Part shown: positions 1-10,015 of the stretch, in pieces
Position numbering within the stretch: the stretch's first letter is position 1
How the letters are laid out: each line of letters opens with the position of its first letter
NCBI RefSeq assembly: GCF_010093815.1
Contig: NW_022985560.1
Span: forward strand, 1,388,826-1,452,825
DNA from: Pseudovirgaria hyperparasitica
Lineage: Eukaryota > Ascomycota > Dothideomycetes > Acrospermales > Acrospermaceae
Length of the DNA: 64,000 nucleotides
Reading direction: 5' to 3'
Made by a program: the position numbers and the translations under genes
Notes under the pieces: generated by a model
Database searches by the model: none
What the model was told of the DNA's origin: nothing
What the model saw: the letters and a program-made list of their open reading frames with translations, nothing else

Positions 1-511
1 CCGAGTGTGGGAAGAAGCGCATCTGGGTGATGGCTTTGGAGTGGCCGGAGAAGGTGTGGATGTGTTTCTTGGGGATGTAGTTCTTTGCGACGTCGTCGGT
101 GCGTAGGTCGATGCCTAGGTCTTGCGGGATGTGCATGTATGTGCGGCCCTGGTAGTCGAACTGCTCGGCGCCGTGGAAGACGGTCGTCTCCTTGTCTGGC
201 TCTGCGCCGTAGCTTGTGCCTGCTTTTGAGGGCTTCGCCGGCTGTTCCTCGATCTCGTCTTCTTCGTATTCTACTTCCACCTCCTCTTCTGACGACGAAT
301 CCGGCTGCTCTTCCTCAAATCTTGCCCATGGCCCTTTGTATGAGCCCGGTCCCGAGACGACCGAGAGGTCTCCCTTCTCTTCCCGTTTCCGCTTCTTTGA
401 ATTTGGCTGTTGATTCGAGATGAGGGCATGTCGAGCTGTTCGGAAGGATGTCTCGGAGATGACGATTTCGTCCGCGAACCCAGTCGGAACCTTGCCCTTG
501 GTAGACGTCAT
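1..511 (-). CDS. PRP17: Pre-mRNA-processing factor 17 (Prp17/CDC40), N-terminal part, cut by window edge
   Basis: The frame is open without introns from an ATG at 511 down to base 1, giving about 170 residues with no stop, so the gene continues outside the window. The N-terminus (MTSTKGKVPTGFADEIVIS) is followed by a basic KKRKRE patch and an acidic E/D-rich stretch. Then comes the segment DYQGRTYMHIPQDLGIDLR and, near residue 145, YIPKKHIHTFSGHSKAI, which is the entry to the first WD40 blade. This Prp17 signature (DYQGR..hIPQD, then IPKK.IHt..GH) is characteristic of the splicing factor that acts in the second catalytic step of the spliceosome in the nucleus. The bulk of the WD40 propeller is missing only because of the window edge. 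Confidence 0.9.
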   Translation of the reverse strand, partial: MTSTKGKVPTGFADEIVISETSFRTARHALISNQQPNSKKRKREEKGDLSVVSGPGSYKGPWARFEEEQPDSSSEEEVEVEYEEDEIEEQPAKPSKAGTSYGAEPDKETTVFHGAEQFDYQGRTYMHIPQDLGIDLRTDDVAKNYIPKKHIHTFSGHSKAITQMRFFPHS

Positions 512-1034
512 TCCGATTTTTTGACAAGGTACAGGTGTTGGTTGTGGGTGTCGGGGGTTGGGTGCGGCTTACCAGTATTGTAGAGATATAAATCTATATA
601 TTGACATGCAGTCAAGCTTGGTTTCTGCCTGCCAAGATATTCAGGCTGCAAATGATGGTCACGTGCCACTTATCGTAAGAGCTAAACTGCAGGAAGATGA
701 AATTACTTTAAACAATTATGTATCATCTCTTCGTTTTCATAGCTTGGTCTCTCGTGAAGTTGAAGAGCGCTCCGCCGTCTATCTACAAGCTGAAGCCCCA
801 ATCTGAAGGGTTGCTGCAAGGGCAAACCCCTCCCAACGTACATAATTCAATTGAGCACTGCTCACTGACCAAGGCGTCACACGCTCAGCCGTTCTCTTAC
901 TCCAGCGCTATTACACAGGTCGTTGTTCATTCTCGCCATCCTGTTCGTACAGTGGGATGCCCTTGGGCATTCCACCTTCGCCTCGAGACGCGGTAGTCTC
1001 CCTGATGCGAACTGGGTACAGCCGTCTAAGCCAC
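512..1034. other. Intergenic, PRP17 5' side / ERV14 3' side
   Basis: No coding sequence is supported here. Short open frames at 558-806 and 718-996 have no recognisable protein character. The stretch must hold the PRP17 promoter and the ERV14 3' UTR. I see no RNA gene. Confidence 0.6.
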
Positions 1035-1677
1035 TCAGTGATTCTCCTCACGGATGAGGGCAACAATCATGCTGTAGAGATAGAAAAAGAACATGATGAG
1101 GTGGAAGCCGAGTTTTATGAATGATTCCTGCGACGAGTTAGACGGTGGACTGATATGAAGCTTTCAGGCTTACTCTTTTGTGAACGTTCAGCTTCCTGAA
1201 AATCTCAGTAGCATCTAGCAGGTGCTGGTTCTCAAAGATTCTATGATCATTAGCAGTTGACTTTTATAGAGTGTAATGAGGCATACTTCTTGGCGTTCCA
1301 TCCAAGGAGGGGCAGATTCAGGATAAGAGCTAGCCAGTATCCGTTGATGAGTAGTAGGAAGGTCAAGAATGCGTGGACAACAGCTTCGGGGATTATGTAG
1401 GTGTTCAGCTTGTTGCAAAGGTCGATAGGATTGATATAATCGCTAGCGAGATATCAGCAGATGACTCGATTTTGAATGGCGTGCAACAGTCTTAGTGTCG
1501 CTGCCCAGTTACACTCGGCTTGTCGACAATAAGGCACGCCATAAGGAGTGCGAAAAGCTAGAGTAAAAAATCTTACCATTCCAGATCACTGTACATGATG
1601 GTGAAAAACACCTGCAGAAACAAGTTTACTGCATTGACCAGCACCGCAAAGAGGTATAACCACGCTTCTCCCGTCAT
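1035..1677 (-). CDS. ERV14: Erv14/cornichon family ER cargo receptor
   Basis: Four exons are joined on the minus strand: 1677-1577, 1442-1287, 1240-1174 and 1127-1035, giving 138 residues, which is the usual cornichon length. The start [19 protein letters not shown] and the central [11 protein letters not shown] element are the family hallmarks. They are followed by [20 protein letters not shown] and a last membrane segment [18 protein letters not shown]. Three hydrophobic segments are visible. Family members pack selected transmembrane cargo into COPII vesicles at the ER. Introns are 134, 46 and 46 nt, with donors GTAAGA, GTATGC and GTAAGC. No single long open frame covers the gene because of the small exons, so it is easily missed. 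Confidence 0.93.
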
Positions 1678-2333
1678 TTTGAAAGTCTCTGCGGCGCTAT
1701 AACAAGGTGTAGATCTTCACGCGTGCGAGCTTCGCTTGTATCCAGAGGATCAGGAGCTGATTGTAGAAACCGAAAATTCGAGGTTTCGTTGAGAAGCTGA
1801 ACCGCGCTTGGGCGTGTTGTAGAAGTGGAGGGGAGGTTGGGCTCTTCAAAGTTCCTGTGGTATGAGAACAGCCTTGGAGGAGTCGAGCGATGCGAAAAGT
1901 ATGGAATGAGGAAGCTTTCAAAGTGGCTGGGAGTGTATATTGAAGACCCGAGAGTTGTTTTGAGATGACGTGCGTGCACTGATGTGTTGGAAGGTGGTAG
2001 CAGCTTAGGTTGTCGCGCCTCGCTTCCTAAAATCGACGACTAACGTGCCACTGTCGCACCTTTGGAACCTTTTCCCTACTTAAGTGTGAATGGAGCTCTC
2101 GTAGACTTGAACTATGAGTAGTTGACGCTTGGATAGTGCGTATGGGCCATCTATCTATCTATATCTGCTTTGATGCAGTGTGCACCGCATGATGAGTTTC
2201 TATGACCCGAGACTGCTCCCTATGACTTCCAGGCACCAAAGGCGCTTTTCCTTATACCACATTTTGCGAGTATAGTCCTGGCACGACACTAAATCGTTTC
2301 AAATTTGCAAGAATAGCAGCGAGGACTATGGAG
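1678..2333. other. Intergenic, ERV14 promoter side
   Basis: No gene is supported. A minus-strand open frame at 1674-1979 overlaps the ERV14 start and has no family character. It is probably 5' UTR and promoter. A short (ATCT)n run lies near 2150-2165. Confidence 0.55.
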
Positions 2334-3766
2334 TTACACAATACCTCCAGGGGAGTCTGGCAATCTTGCAGTCAATATCTCGACTCCCTCTTCCGTGACC
2401 AGTAACGTGTGCTCTAACATATCATCAGTCATCAGTCATGTCAAGGATTCAACAGGACCAGCTGGGCTTACCGAACTGTGCGGTCAAAGAGCCATCCTGA
2501 GTAACGCTCGTCCAGTCGTCAGGCCAAGTCTTGTCTTTGTGAGTTCCCAGGCTGATCATAGGCTCTATGGTAAAGCACATTCCTGGCGATCGTCAGCAAC
2601 GTAATATTGTAGATATGGGCTCAATGTACCTGGTTTTGCGGTACCGACGGCCTTGTTCTTCGCGTAATGCGGGATGTTAGGAGCACAGTGGAACAGCTAG
2701 AATGATCAATAAGTATATATCTTGCACCAGATTCGTCAGTGAACTCACCTTGCCAACTCCATGTCCACAGTAGGTTTTGATCACGCTACATCCCTTGCTC
2801 TTCGCATGTTTCTCTATAACGTTGCCTGGGTCCCTGAACAGCATGCCAGGCTTTACGATATCTATTGATTTGGCCAAGCATTCTCGCGCAGTCTCGACAA
2901 CCCGGACCGCGTCAGGATTAGCCTTTGCTTTGTCTCCAATATAGTAGGTCTCGTTCAGGTCGGCATGGAATCCTCCGTGGTAGAGCGATATATCAATGTT
3001 GAGTATGTCCCCATCAACCAATACTCGCTGATCCGGGATGCCATGGCAGATCACTTCGTTCGGCGAGGTGCATACGGACTTGGGAAACTTGTAGTAATTT
3101 AAGGGAGAAGGATATGACTGCACACGTCAGCGCACTGGTCTTGATGCAGAGGGTCATGTAGTTTTACATCTCGCTCTACGCAGGCCTTGTGTACTACTTC
3201 GTCAATGTAGTCGGTTGTTACCCCCGGCTTGGCCGCTGCAGCTGCGAGATCCAATACTTCCCGTCCATACCTGCACACTTTGCGCATGGCATCTTGTTGC
3301 TCTTTCTCCAGTATAGCAATCTTGTGCCTGCCGACAAATACCAGTTCTGAATGCGGAATACTATCTTCCGCGTAATCAGGCTTGCTTATGCTTTCAGGAA
3401 CCGCTCGCCTTTCCGAAAGAGGATACACAGGCCGAAGGTCGCCTGTATATGCAAAACTGGGGAACGGATCGTAGTGGCCGGTTTGTGGGTCTGGCTCAGA
3501 AATCACCTTTGGGGGAAACAGTTTCCTAAGAGGATTGCTGGGGGTTTTATGTATGGTTTTATGGGAAGTCTGATGTCAAGTCAGTCAGTAAAGTAACGCT
3601 CTACATGGGACAGTCGCATGCTACCTGCCCAATTCCGTTTGAAGCAGTCTTGCGAGCAGAAGAAGCTCTCCTGGCCTAGCTTTTGACAGGTAGGACATTG
3701 GAGAGCAGTAGCATCATTGCCGCAGTCCTGACCGGCGCACTTGCGGGACTTTGGCACGTCCTGCAT
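2334..3766 (-). CDS. MAP1: Methionine aminopeptidase type 1 with MYND-like zinc finger
   Basis: Six exons: 3766-3629, 3569-3168, 3117-2749, 2696-2630, 2582-2472 and 2413-2334, giving 388 residues, close to yeast Map1 (387). The N-terminal zinc finger has the pattern [22 protein letters not shown]. The catalytic M24 domain shows all five metal ligands: Asp in NIDISL, Asp in HADLNET, His in GHGVGK, Glu in TIEPM and Glu in QFEHT. The substrate His lies in VICHGIP. The enzyme removes initiator Met from nascent chains in the cytosol, and the zinc finger supports ribosome association in the family. The first ATG is at 3766; the frame is open slightly further but only from a GTG. The first intron only keeps frame with a GC donor (see findings). 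It is divergent from the KMO gene. Confidence 0.92.
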
Positions 3767-4200
3767 GGCACACACTTGATGAGATTGGTAGTGTTGGTGG
3801 TTATTGGTGGATATGCAGAAAAGTGTTGTTGTTGTGCATTGTACAAGATGTGGATGTGCATTTGATAGATGACGATCTCCCTTGCACTATTTTAGGGCTG
3901 CATCATGGCGTCCGACCTCGCGAACTGGCGCAGCTGAACGAGGCCAAAGCACGCGAATCGAGGATTTTAGCGCTTAGGGAGCACGTAGCGATCTCAACGA
4001 TTATTAGTTAATTAGGTGTTATTCACTCCAAAAGAAAAACTCGTCGTGCCCATTTCTGGTCTGGCACTATTATGGGTTGCCTATGTGCTACCGGTCCCGG
4101 CCGGGCGTCTCGGCCTTTCGTCAATGATGACATTCTTTGATTCTCTTTTCTCTTCTCTTTATTCTTCGTCTGACGATATATTGCGCCAATTCTGTCCGTC
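3767..4200. promoter_or_regulatory. Divergent promoter region between MAP1 and KMO genes
   Basis: 434 bp separate the two start codons, so both promoters must lie here. It contains a CT-rich stretch just before the plus-strand gene (4137-4165), common upstream of fungal starts. I recognise no specific operator. Confidence 0.5.
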
Positions 4201-5839
4201 ATGTCGACCTTCACGCAAAAGACGGTCGTCGTTGGTGCTGGACCGGTGGGAGCTCTAGCAGCCCTCTATGCGGCCACAAGAGGAGACAATGTAGAAATCT
4301 ACGAGCTTCGAGGTGGTAAGTGGTAGATTCTGAATGCCAGTCGTTTGTTTTGTCTGCTTTGACATGGTCAATTCTGGATGCACGCGTCATGGGCAGGGCT
4401 AACGATGTTATGGTAGATCTACGAGATCCAAACACCGTGCCACTCAACTTCACGAGATCTATCAACCTGGCACTATCAGAACGGGGCATTAATTCTTTAC
4501 GAAAAGCTGACAGGCCGGCCCTCCTCGATGCTGTTCTCAAGGAGACTATTCCGATGCATGGTCGCATGATTCACGGCAAAAGGCTTGGCAAACTGTTCGA
4601 ACAGTCGCAAGCATACGACATCCATGGCCGAGTATGTTATGATGCCTGTTTTTGAGAATACAAACTAACTTCTATGTTCAGGCAATCCTGGCCGTCGACC
4701 GTGGCGGTCTAAACAAACGTCTGCTCGATGAGCTGGAGTCCATGCCCAACGTCAAGCTCTTCTTCAACCACAAGATGACCGGAGCAGACTTCAAGAAGAA
4801 TCTAGCCTGGTTCGAGCGTTCAGATCAACCCCGAGCAGACCGCGTCGACAATCGCGGAATCGAGATAGAAGTGGACTTTGACCTCCTAATCGGCGCCGAC
4901 GGCGCCCATTCAGCAGCACGCTTCCACCTCATGAAGTTCGCCCGCGTCTCCTACCAACAAGACTACATCGACACCCTCTGGTGCGAATTCACCGTCCCCC
5001 CAGCCGAAGACGGATCCTTTCGCCTCTCGCCAAACCACCTGCACATCTGGCCCGGCGAGGAATTCATGTTCATCGCCATCCCCTCCCTCGACAAATCCTT
5101 CACCTGCACCCTCTTCGCCCCCGTCGCAACCTTCACCCACCTCGACGCCGACCCAGACTCCCACCTCACCCCCTTCTTCGACACCAACTTCCCCGGCGTC
5201 CTCCACACCCTCATCTCCCCCGCCGCCCTCCGCGCCCAATACACACAAAACTCCCACCTCCCTCTCATATCCATCAAATGCACCCCCTACCACTTCGGCT
5301 CCTCCGCCGTCATCCTCGGCGACGCCGCACACGCCATGGTCCCCTTCTACGGCCAAGGCATGAACGCCGGCCTCGAAGACGTCCGCGTCCTCTACGACAT
5401 CCTGGACGCCCACGCCCACACCTCCCCGCACACCGCCCGCGAAGCCCGCGAAGAAGCCCGCGCCCGAGCCCTCCAACAATACACAGCCACCCGCCACCCC
5501 GACGCCACAACAATCAACGACCTCGCCCTGCGCAACTACACGGAGATGCGCAGCGACGTGCGCTCGCCCGCGTACAAGCTGCGCAAGTGGATCGAGGAGC
5601 AGCTCAATGCGTGGGTGCCGGCGCTCGGGTGGGCGACGCAGTACTCGCGTGTCAGTTTCGGTAATGAGCGGTACTCGGATGTGGAGCGGGCGGCGCGGCA
5701 TCAGCAGGCGGTGCTGGGGCATGTGTTGAGGCTGGCGGTTGGGTCGGGGGTCGGGCTTGGGTTGGTGTGGGCGTGGAGGGCGGATTGGTTGTCGAGGGGC
5801 TTGGGGCGGATGGCGGTTGTGTTGAGGCGTGGAAGGTGA
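4201..5839 (+). CDS. BNA4: Kynurenine 3-monooxygenase (FAD-dependent)
   Basis: Three exons, 4201-4315, 4417-4631 and 4682-5839, give 495 residues. The N-terminal Rossmann motif [13 protein letters not shown] (residues 9-21) binds FAD. The segment [19 protein letters not shown] and the GRMIHG stretch are typical of kynurenine monooxygenases. The second FAD motif [18 protein letters not shown] and the RNYTEMR stretch follow. A C-terminal hydrophobic segment ([17 protein letters not shown]) would anchor the protein in the mitochondrial outer membrane, as in the family. It hydroxylates kynurenine to 3-hydroxykynurenine with NADPH and O2 in tryptophan degradation and de novo NAD synthesis. Codon usage is strongly C-ending, which opens long false frames on the other strand. 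Donors are GTAAGT and GTATGT. Confidence 0.93.
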
Positions 5840-6242
5840 GGTGTGGTGGAATGGGATGGGATGATACCCGGGTTTGAATGTATGGGTGGTTGTGCTATGT
5901 GTATTATTAGATTCCTTGGAGACACGCCGCTCTTTGGAAATAGACTTCTTGTTCCTGTAGACCACTCATGAATGCTGACAGTCGTCTTCATGTAATTGTA
6001 ATGTGATATCTCGCATACGCTATAGAGAAAAGACGAAAGGATATAGAGAATCGGCCGTTAGGTAAGATAAATATCACACGCCAGACCTAAGAGATTCCAG
6101 CGCATATAACAAATTGGACCCTACCCTCCGACCCTGCAGAACCAGACCGAAAGACACAGACACAAACACCATTAACCCCCTGAAACACCATTACCACCTA
6201 GCCCAACCCCTCAAAGACCAAACCCAGAACCTCCAAAGAACA
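5840..6242. other. Intergenic, convergent 3' ends
   Basis: The 3' flanks of KMO and of the His-rich gene meet here. No further gene is visible. A C/A-rich low-complexity stretch starts near 6110 and continues into the neighbouring coding region. Confidence 0.5.
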
Positions 6243-7070
6243 TCACCAATCCTCAACCGGTCCAAAAGGCGGATACCCACTCCCACCCTTCCGCCCTGCC
6301 CCTTGCCCCGTCCCCCCTCTCTCCCACCTCCACCCACCACCACCAGCGCCAGCCCTCCCAGCAACCAGATTCTCCCTCCCCTTCACCCGTCTAGGCACCC
6401 GTCTCGGCCTCCTCTCCTCAACCCTCGCATCCCCACCACCACCACTTCCCTGAATCCGCACCTCTCCATCCCCACCACCACCACCAACCTCAACAACATC
6501 ATCCGCAAACCGCACACGCTTCTCCACATCCACCATCGCCTTCTTCACAGGACGCGACGCACGATCCGACCCAGCCACAACACGACGCACGCGGCGCTCC
6601 TTAGACTTGGACTTATACCTAGGCACCGTCGCGGTAGCACCAGCAGGGACAGCGATGCGGTATACAGGCTCATTAGCCTCATCTCCATCATCATCACCAT
6701 CATCACCATTATAATAGTGCTGATGGTCGTAGTAAAGATGCGGATGCAAATGCGGCAAATGCAAATGCGGCAAATGCGGATGAAGCCGCGGATGCCGATG
6801 CCGCAGATGCGGGTGGAGATGCGGATGGTGGTGGTTGTGGTGGTGAGAGTAGCGATGCCGGTGCCGGTGATACGTAGACGTATAGAGATCGGGGGTGTAA
6901 GGATCGACCGAGACGCTGTAGTCAAGGTCGACGCAGCGGGCGTTTGGGAGGAGGGATTCTTCGTCGTCGTTGTTACTAACGTTGTCGTCTGCGAGTTTTT
7001 CAATATCAGTGTCGTGGTCCGAGGTGTAGACGCGCGGCGCGTTGGGCCCGGAGAGGGTTATCCAGCACAT
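6243..7070 (-). CDS. Hypothetical His-rich low-complexity protein with RVxF-like motif
   Basis: A single frame of 275 residues from an ATG at 7070. I do not recognise a family. The first 60 residues look ordinary (MCWITLSGPNAPRVYTSDHD). A region near residues 65-120 follows, made almost wholly of His, Pro and Leu in repeats such as HPHLHPHLRHRHP, then an acidic run GDDGDDDGDE. After that come a basic KSKSKERRVRRVV patch and KRVRFADDVV, which resembles the RVxF docking motif of PP1 partners. The C-terminus is Gly/Arg-rich. The His-rich part could bind metal, but that is inference. The antisense frame over the same DNA is also open, so only the normal-looking N-terminus and the RVRF motif favour this strand. 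Confidence 0.55.
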   Translation of the reverse strand: MCWITLSGPNAPRVYTSDHDTDIEKLADDNVSNNDDEESLLPNARCVDLDYSVSVDPYTPDLYTSTYHRHRHRYSHHHNHHHPHLHPHLRHRHPRLHPHLPHLHLPHLHPHLYYDHQHYYNGDDGDDDGDEANEPVYRIAVPAGATATVPRYKSKSKERRVRRVVAGSDRASRPVKKAMVDVEKRVRFADDVVEVGGGGGDGEVRIQGSGGGGDARVEERRPRRVPRRVKGRENLVAGRAGAGGGGWRWERGGTGQGAGRKGGSGYPPFGPVEDW

Positions 7071-7812
7071 ATTGACGGTAGCTTCAGCGGCGTCTACGTG
7101 TTCGGGGTGGAGTATGGTAGCAGTGGAAGTAGTAAGAAGTCAAACGAGCTGAGATGAAAAAGAATACTCATCCCATCCCATCCATCCACCCAGCCAAAGG
7201 CGCAGACGAGTGGCATTTTGTTCACATCAAATCAACTTGAGACCTATGTGCAGTCGACAAGGCCGCATGTTATACGTACTACTCACGCGTGAGCCATGTT
7301 TCGTCTACCTACAGGAGGCAGTGCAAAAGCGAGACAGAAGCGTACGACATGCTCTCGTCGTGTGCTGCATTTTGGGGGAGGTTGCTTAAAAAGGGGGATC
7401 AGATGCCTGATTCAGGCTAGTGAGATCTGTCTCGCATGCGCAGACTTCAGCGTCAAACATTGTGAATTTGATCCATCTGCGAAGAGGAGCGCAGTGGATG
7501 TAAGTAGTAGTAGTAGATGTCCCCGCGAACGTAAGATAGTATTGTCTCAGAGCTGGAGGGCGCGTGTGATGAGGTCAGGTGTTGACATAATCTGCATACG
7601 GAGCAGGCAGCATGCGTAGGGAGCACAACAAGTGTAGATGAGGCCTCTGCGACTGCATTAATAATCCCATCAACGTTCGAGAAATTATCTACAGTGTATA
7701 AATTCTCGTAATAGTGATATATAGTGAAAGGTTTCAAGAGAAAGTAGACCAAAGGAGATCGCTAAGCAGAGGAGAACTGATTCGTCAACACGGTACCTGT
7801 GACTTTAGAACT
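7071..7812. other. Intergenic
   Basis: No gene is supported. It holds a short (TAG)n run near 7503-7518 and AT-rich sequence around 7680-7730. Overlapping short frames at 7296-7619 and 7453-7752 lack protein character. Confidence 0.5.
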
Positions 7813-9479
7813 TCAAAATTTCTTGTCGAGTTTCTTCAAGAATCCACCAACTCCTTTCTCGAATTTCTTCGCCCCAGTCTCAAATCGGCCAGGCTTCTGG
7901 CCTGCCTGCGCAGGTGGTTTGTGGTGTGCAGCTTCGTTTTCTGTCGGCCGGTATGCCTGCTGGTGAACAGCGTATGGGTCTGAAGAGGACATGTTCTGCG
8001 CATAGTTGTATTGGGTATAACCACCTGGAGGCATACCAGGAGATGGTTGAGGCGCATACCCTGGTGTTGGCGGTTGACTTGGAGAATGTGATGGTGGTTT
8101 GTTGCCCGGCACGGGAGGAAAGCCTGGCGACTGGATTGGCGGGAAACCCGGGGACTGAACAGGCTGAAACCCTGGAGATTGTACTGGCGGATGTCCTGGC
8201 GATCCTGGGTAGTTTGAAAGCTGTTGGCTATGGTAACCGCCATAGGGCTGTTGCTGCTGGTGCATGCCTTGAGGGGGTGTACCCGTGTTCTGTGGTTGAT
8301 TTGGAGGGGGCGCAAATGACTGGGCTTGCGGTGGTGGCGGCGGGAACGAATTCGTCGTGTTTGTTCTCTGGATCCCTACTGGTGTACCCGATGGTGGAGG
8401 CGAGAAGCTGCCTACACCCTGTTGTTGTGGTGGTGGTGGGCCTGGCATATATGGTTGTTGCCCGGTCTGTTGTGGGAACGACCCTTGGTGTTGAAGATGT
8501 GGTGGCGCATATTGGTTGCCATGGTCCTGAGCTACAGCTGCAGTGAGACCAGTCCCGTGCTCGGCTTCTGGGGGTGGAGGAGTCGGTTCACGATGCGCAA
8601 TGGGCTCTGGGGCGGCGGGCGCGGCGGGATTGTAGGCCATTGGGGCATAATTCGCAGGTGCTTCTACTGGGGGAGGTGAAGAAGTCGTATGCGGGTTGGA
8701 CGGTGTTGGAGCAGTGGGTGGGCCGGGGAAGGAGTGTGTGGTGCTGATGCTATCAGGGCGTCCTTGCCCCTGATATGGCTTCGAGATGGCGACCTGTTCC
8801 AGTTTCTGAACGACCGGACTCACGGTGGACTGTCTGTGATCGGCAACTTGGGCTTGCTGCTGTTGTTGGTATGGCACCTGTTGTTGCTGGGGCGCGTCTA
8901 GGAGTCTCAGTTGACTCTCATGCACCACTCTTTTCAACGAGTCAAGGAACATCTCCGAGTCGTCTACTGTCCAAAAGTACATTTCCACAGTATGGAGCCG
9001 GTACGTGTATCTGCCTTCACCGCGCTGGTCTGGAGCCGGGAGGTGCCATTGCGACAAGTCTGTCTGCGGTGTTGAGCCTGCGCTGCCATTCTGTGGCGTG
9101 AGGCCGTCTACGACTATAGTAAAGAGGGTCGGGTGCTTGTGAGAGCGCTCAATGCGCACCATATCGAGATCTACAAGTCGTATTAGCTTTCGGTCCTGCC
9201 TTTTGAGATTCGAAGTAACTGACAGCCTACAAACGCATCCTGCTCAGGTGTTCCCGCATAATTGGCAACCTCCAACCTTCCCCTCCGCTGGATTGGATTG
9301 TGATAGAGGTAGACATAGCATGTCTTGTCGAACCGGTGATGAGGCGGTTTCACATGCGGAGGGCTAAAGACGTAATGCACATCGGCAAAGCTTTTCAATC
9401 GTCAGACAAGTGGACAATAGCATGGTCCAATGGATACGTACAGAGTCGAGAGAGCCACCTCCCCTTGCTGGGCAGGCAT
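7813..9479 (-). CDS. Conserved fungal protein, Pro/Gln-rich, function unknown
   Basis: Three exons, 9479-9442, 9390-9224 and 9170-7813, give 520 residues. The N-terminal part (MPAQQGEVALSTLFADVHYV, then KPPHHRFDKTCYVYLYHN) continues as ANYAGTPEQDAFVGY, a TLFTIVVDGL strand and YTYRLHTVEMYFWTVDDSEMFLDSLKRV. This is a compact alpha/beta region I recall as conserved among filamentous ascomycetes, without a named function. Residues 165-470 are disordered and rich in Pro, Gln and Gly, with repeats of the type PVQSPGFxP. The C-terminus KKFEKGVGGFLKKLDKKF is a basic amphipathic helix that could touch membranes or nucleic acid. The start was taken at the first exon ATG because the donor (GTACGT) and frame fit. 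Introns are 51 and 53 nt. Confidence 0.8.
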
Positions 9480-10015
9480 AATTCAGTCTGTGAGCAGCCA
9501 CGAGGCACGGAGGGGTATCTTAACAGGAAGAACAGACGCACCAAGACACAATCAAAAGCGCACAGAAAGCAACAGAGGAAGTATGGAGAAGAAGAGGAGA
9601 AAGATATAGCGAGAGGCTGAGCTATTATTACACACAGGGTTGTAGAAGTGCCTGGCGTGCAGGCGCCTAATCAATTACCTCTGCGCCATCCTCGATCCTG
9701 TGTCGCTGTCATGGCTACACCCAATGGGCTTCATCCAAGTTTGCGCCTCAGGCCGTTCACGCCACACTAGTCTGCTTTGGCACTAGCATATCCATGGTCT
9801 CTCCTCCGTCCTCTCTCCGCATCAAGACTTGACTTTTGAACTTTTCCAGATCGCGCGAGCTCTCATCCACGCGACCTCGTTCACCACTCCGTCGACCTGT
9901 ATTCAACGCACCGTACTACGTCTTTCAATCTGAAGCTGTTATAAGGCACGCCCCAATCCGAGGGGCTCTCGCGCGCCACGACACTACCTCCCGACCTCAT
10001 CGAATTCCGCCCGCA
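9480..10015. promoter_or_regulatory. Divergent promoter region, Pro/Gln-rich gene and uS8m gene
   Basis: 536 bp lie between divergent starts. The frame of the uS8m gene is open back to 9836 and includes an upstream in-frame ATG, so some of the right half could be translated (see the next entry). No other feature is seen. Confidence 0.45.

Noticed and set aside
4910-5965. 351-codon minus-strand open frame
   Set aside because: It is the shadow of the KMO gene. Its content is Gly/Val/Glu-rich from the C-ending codon bias, and the plus strand carries clear FAD motifs.
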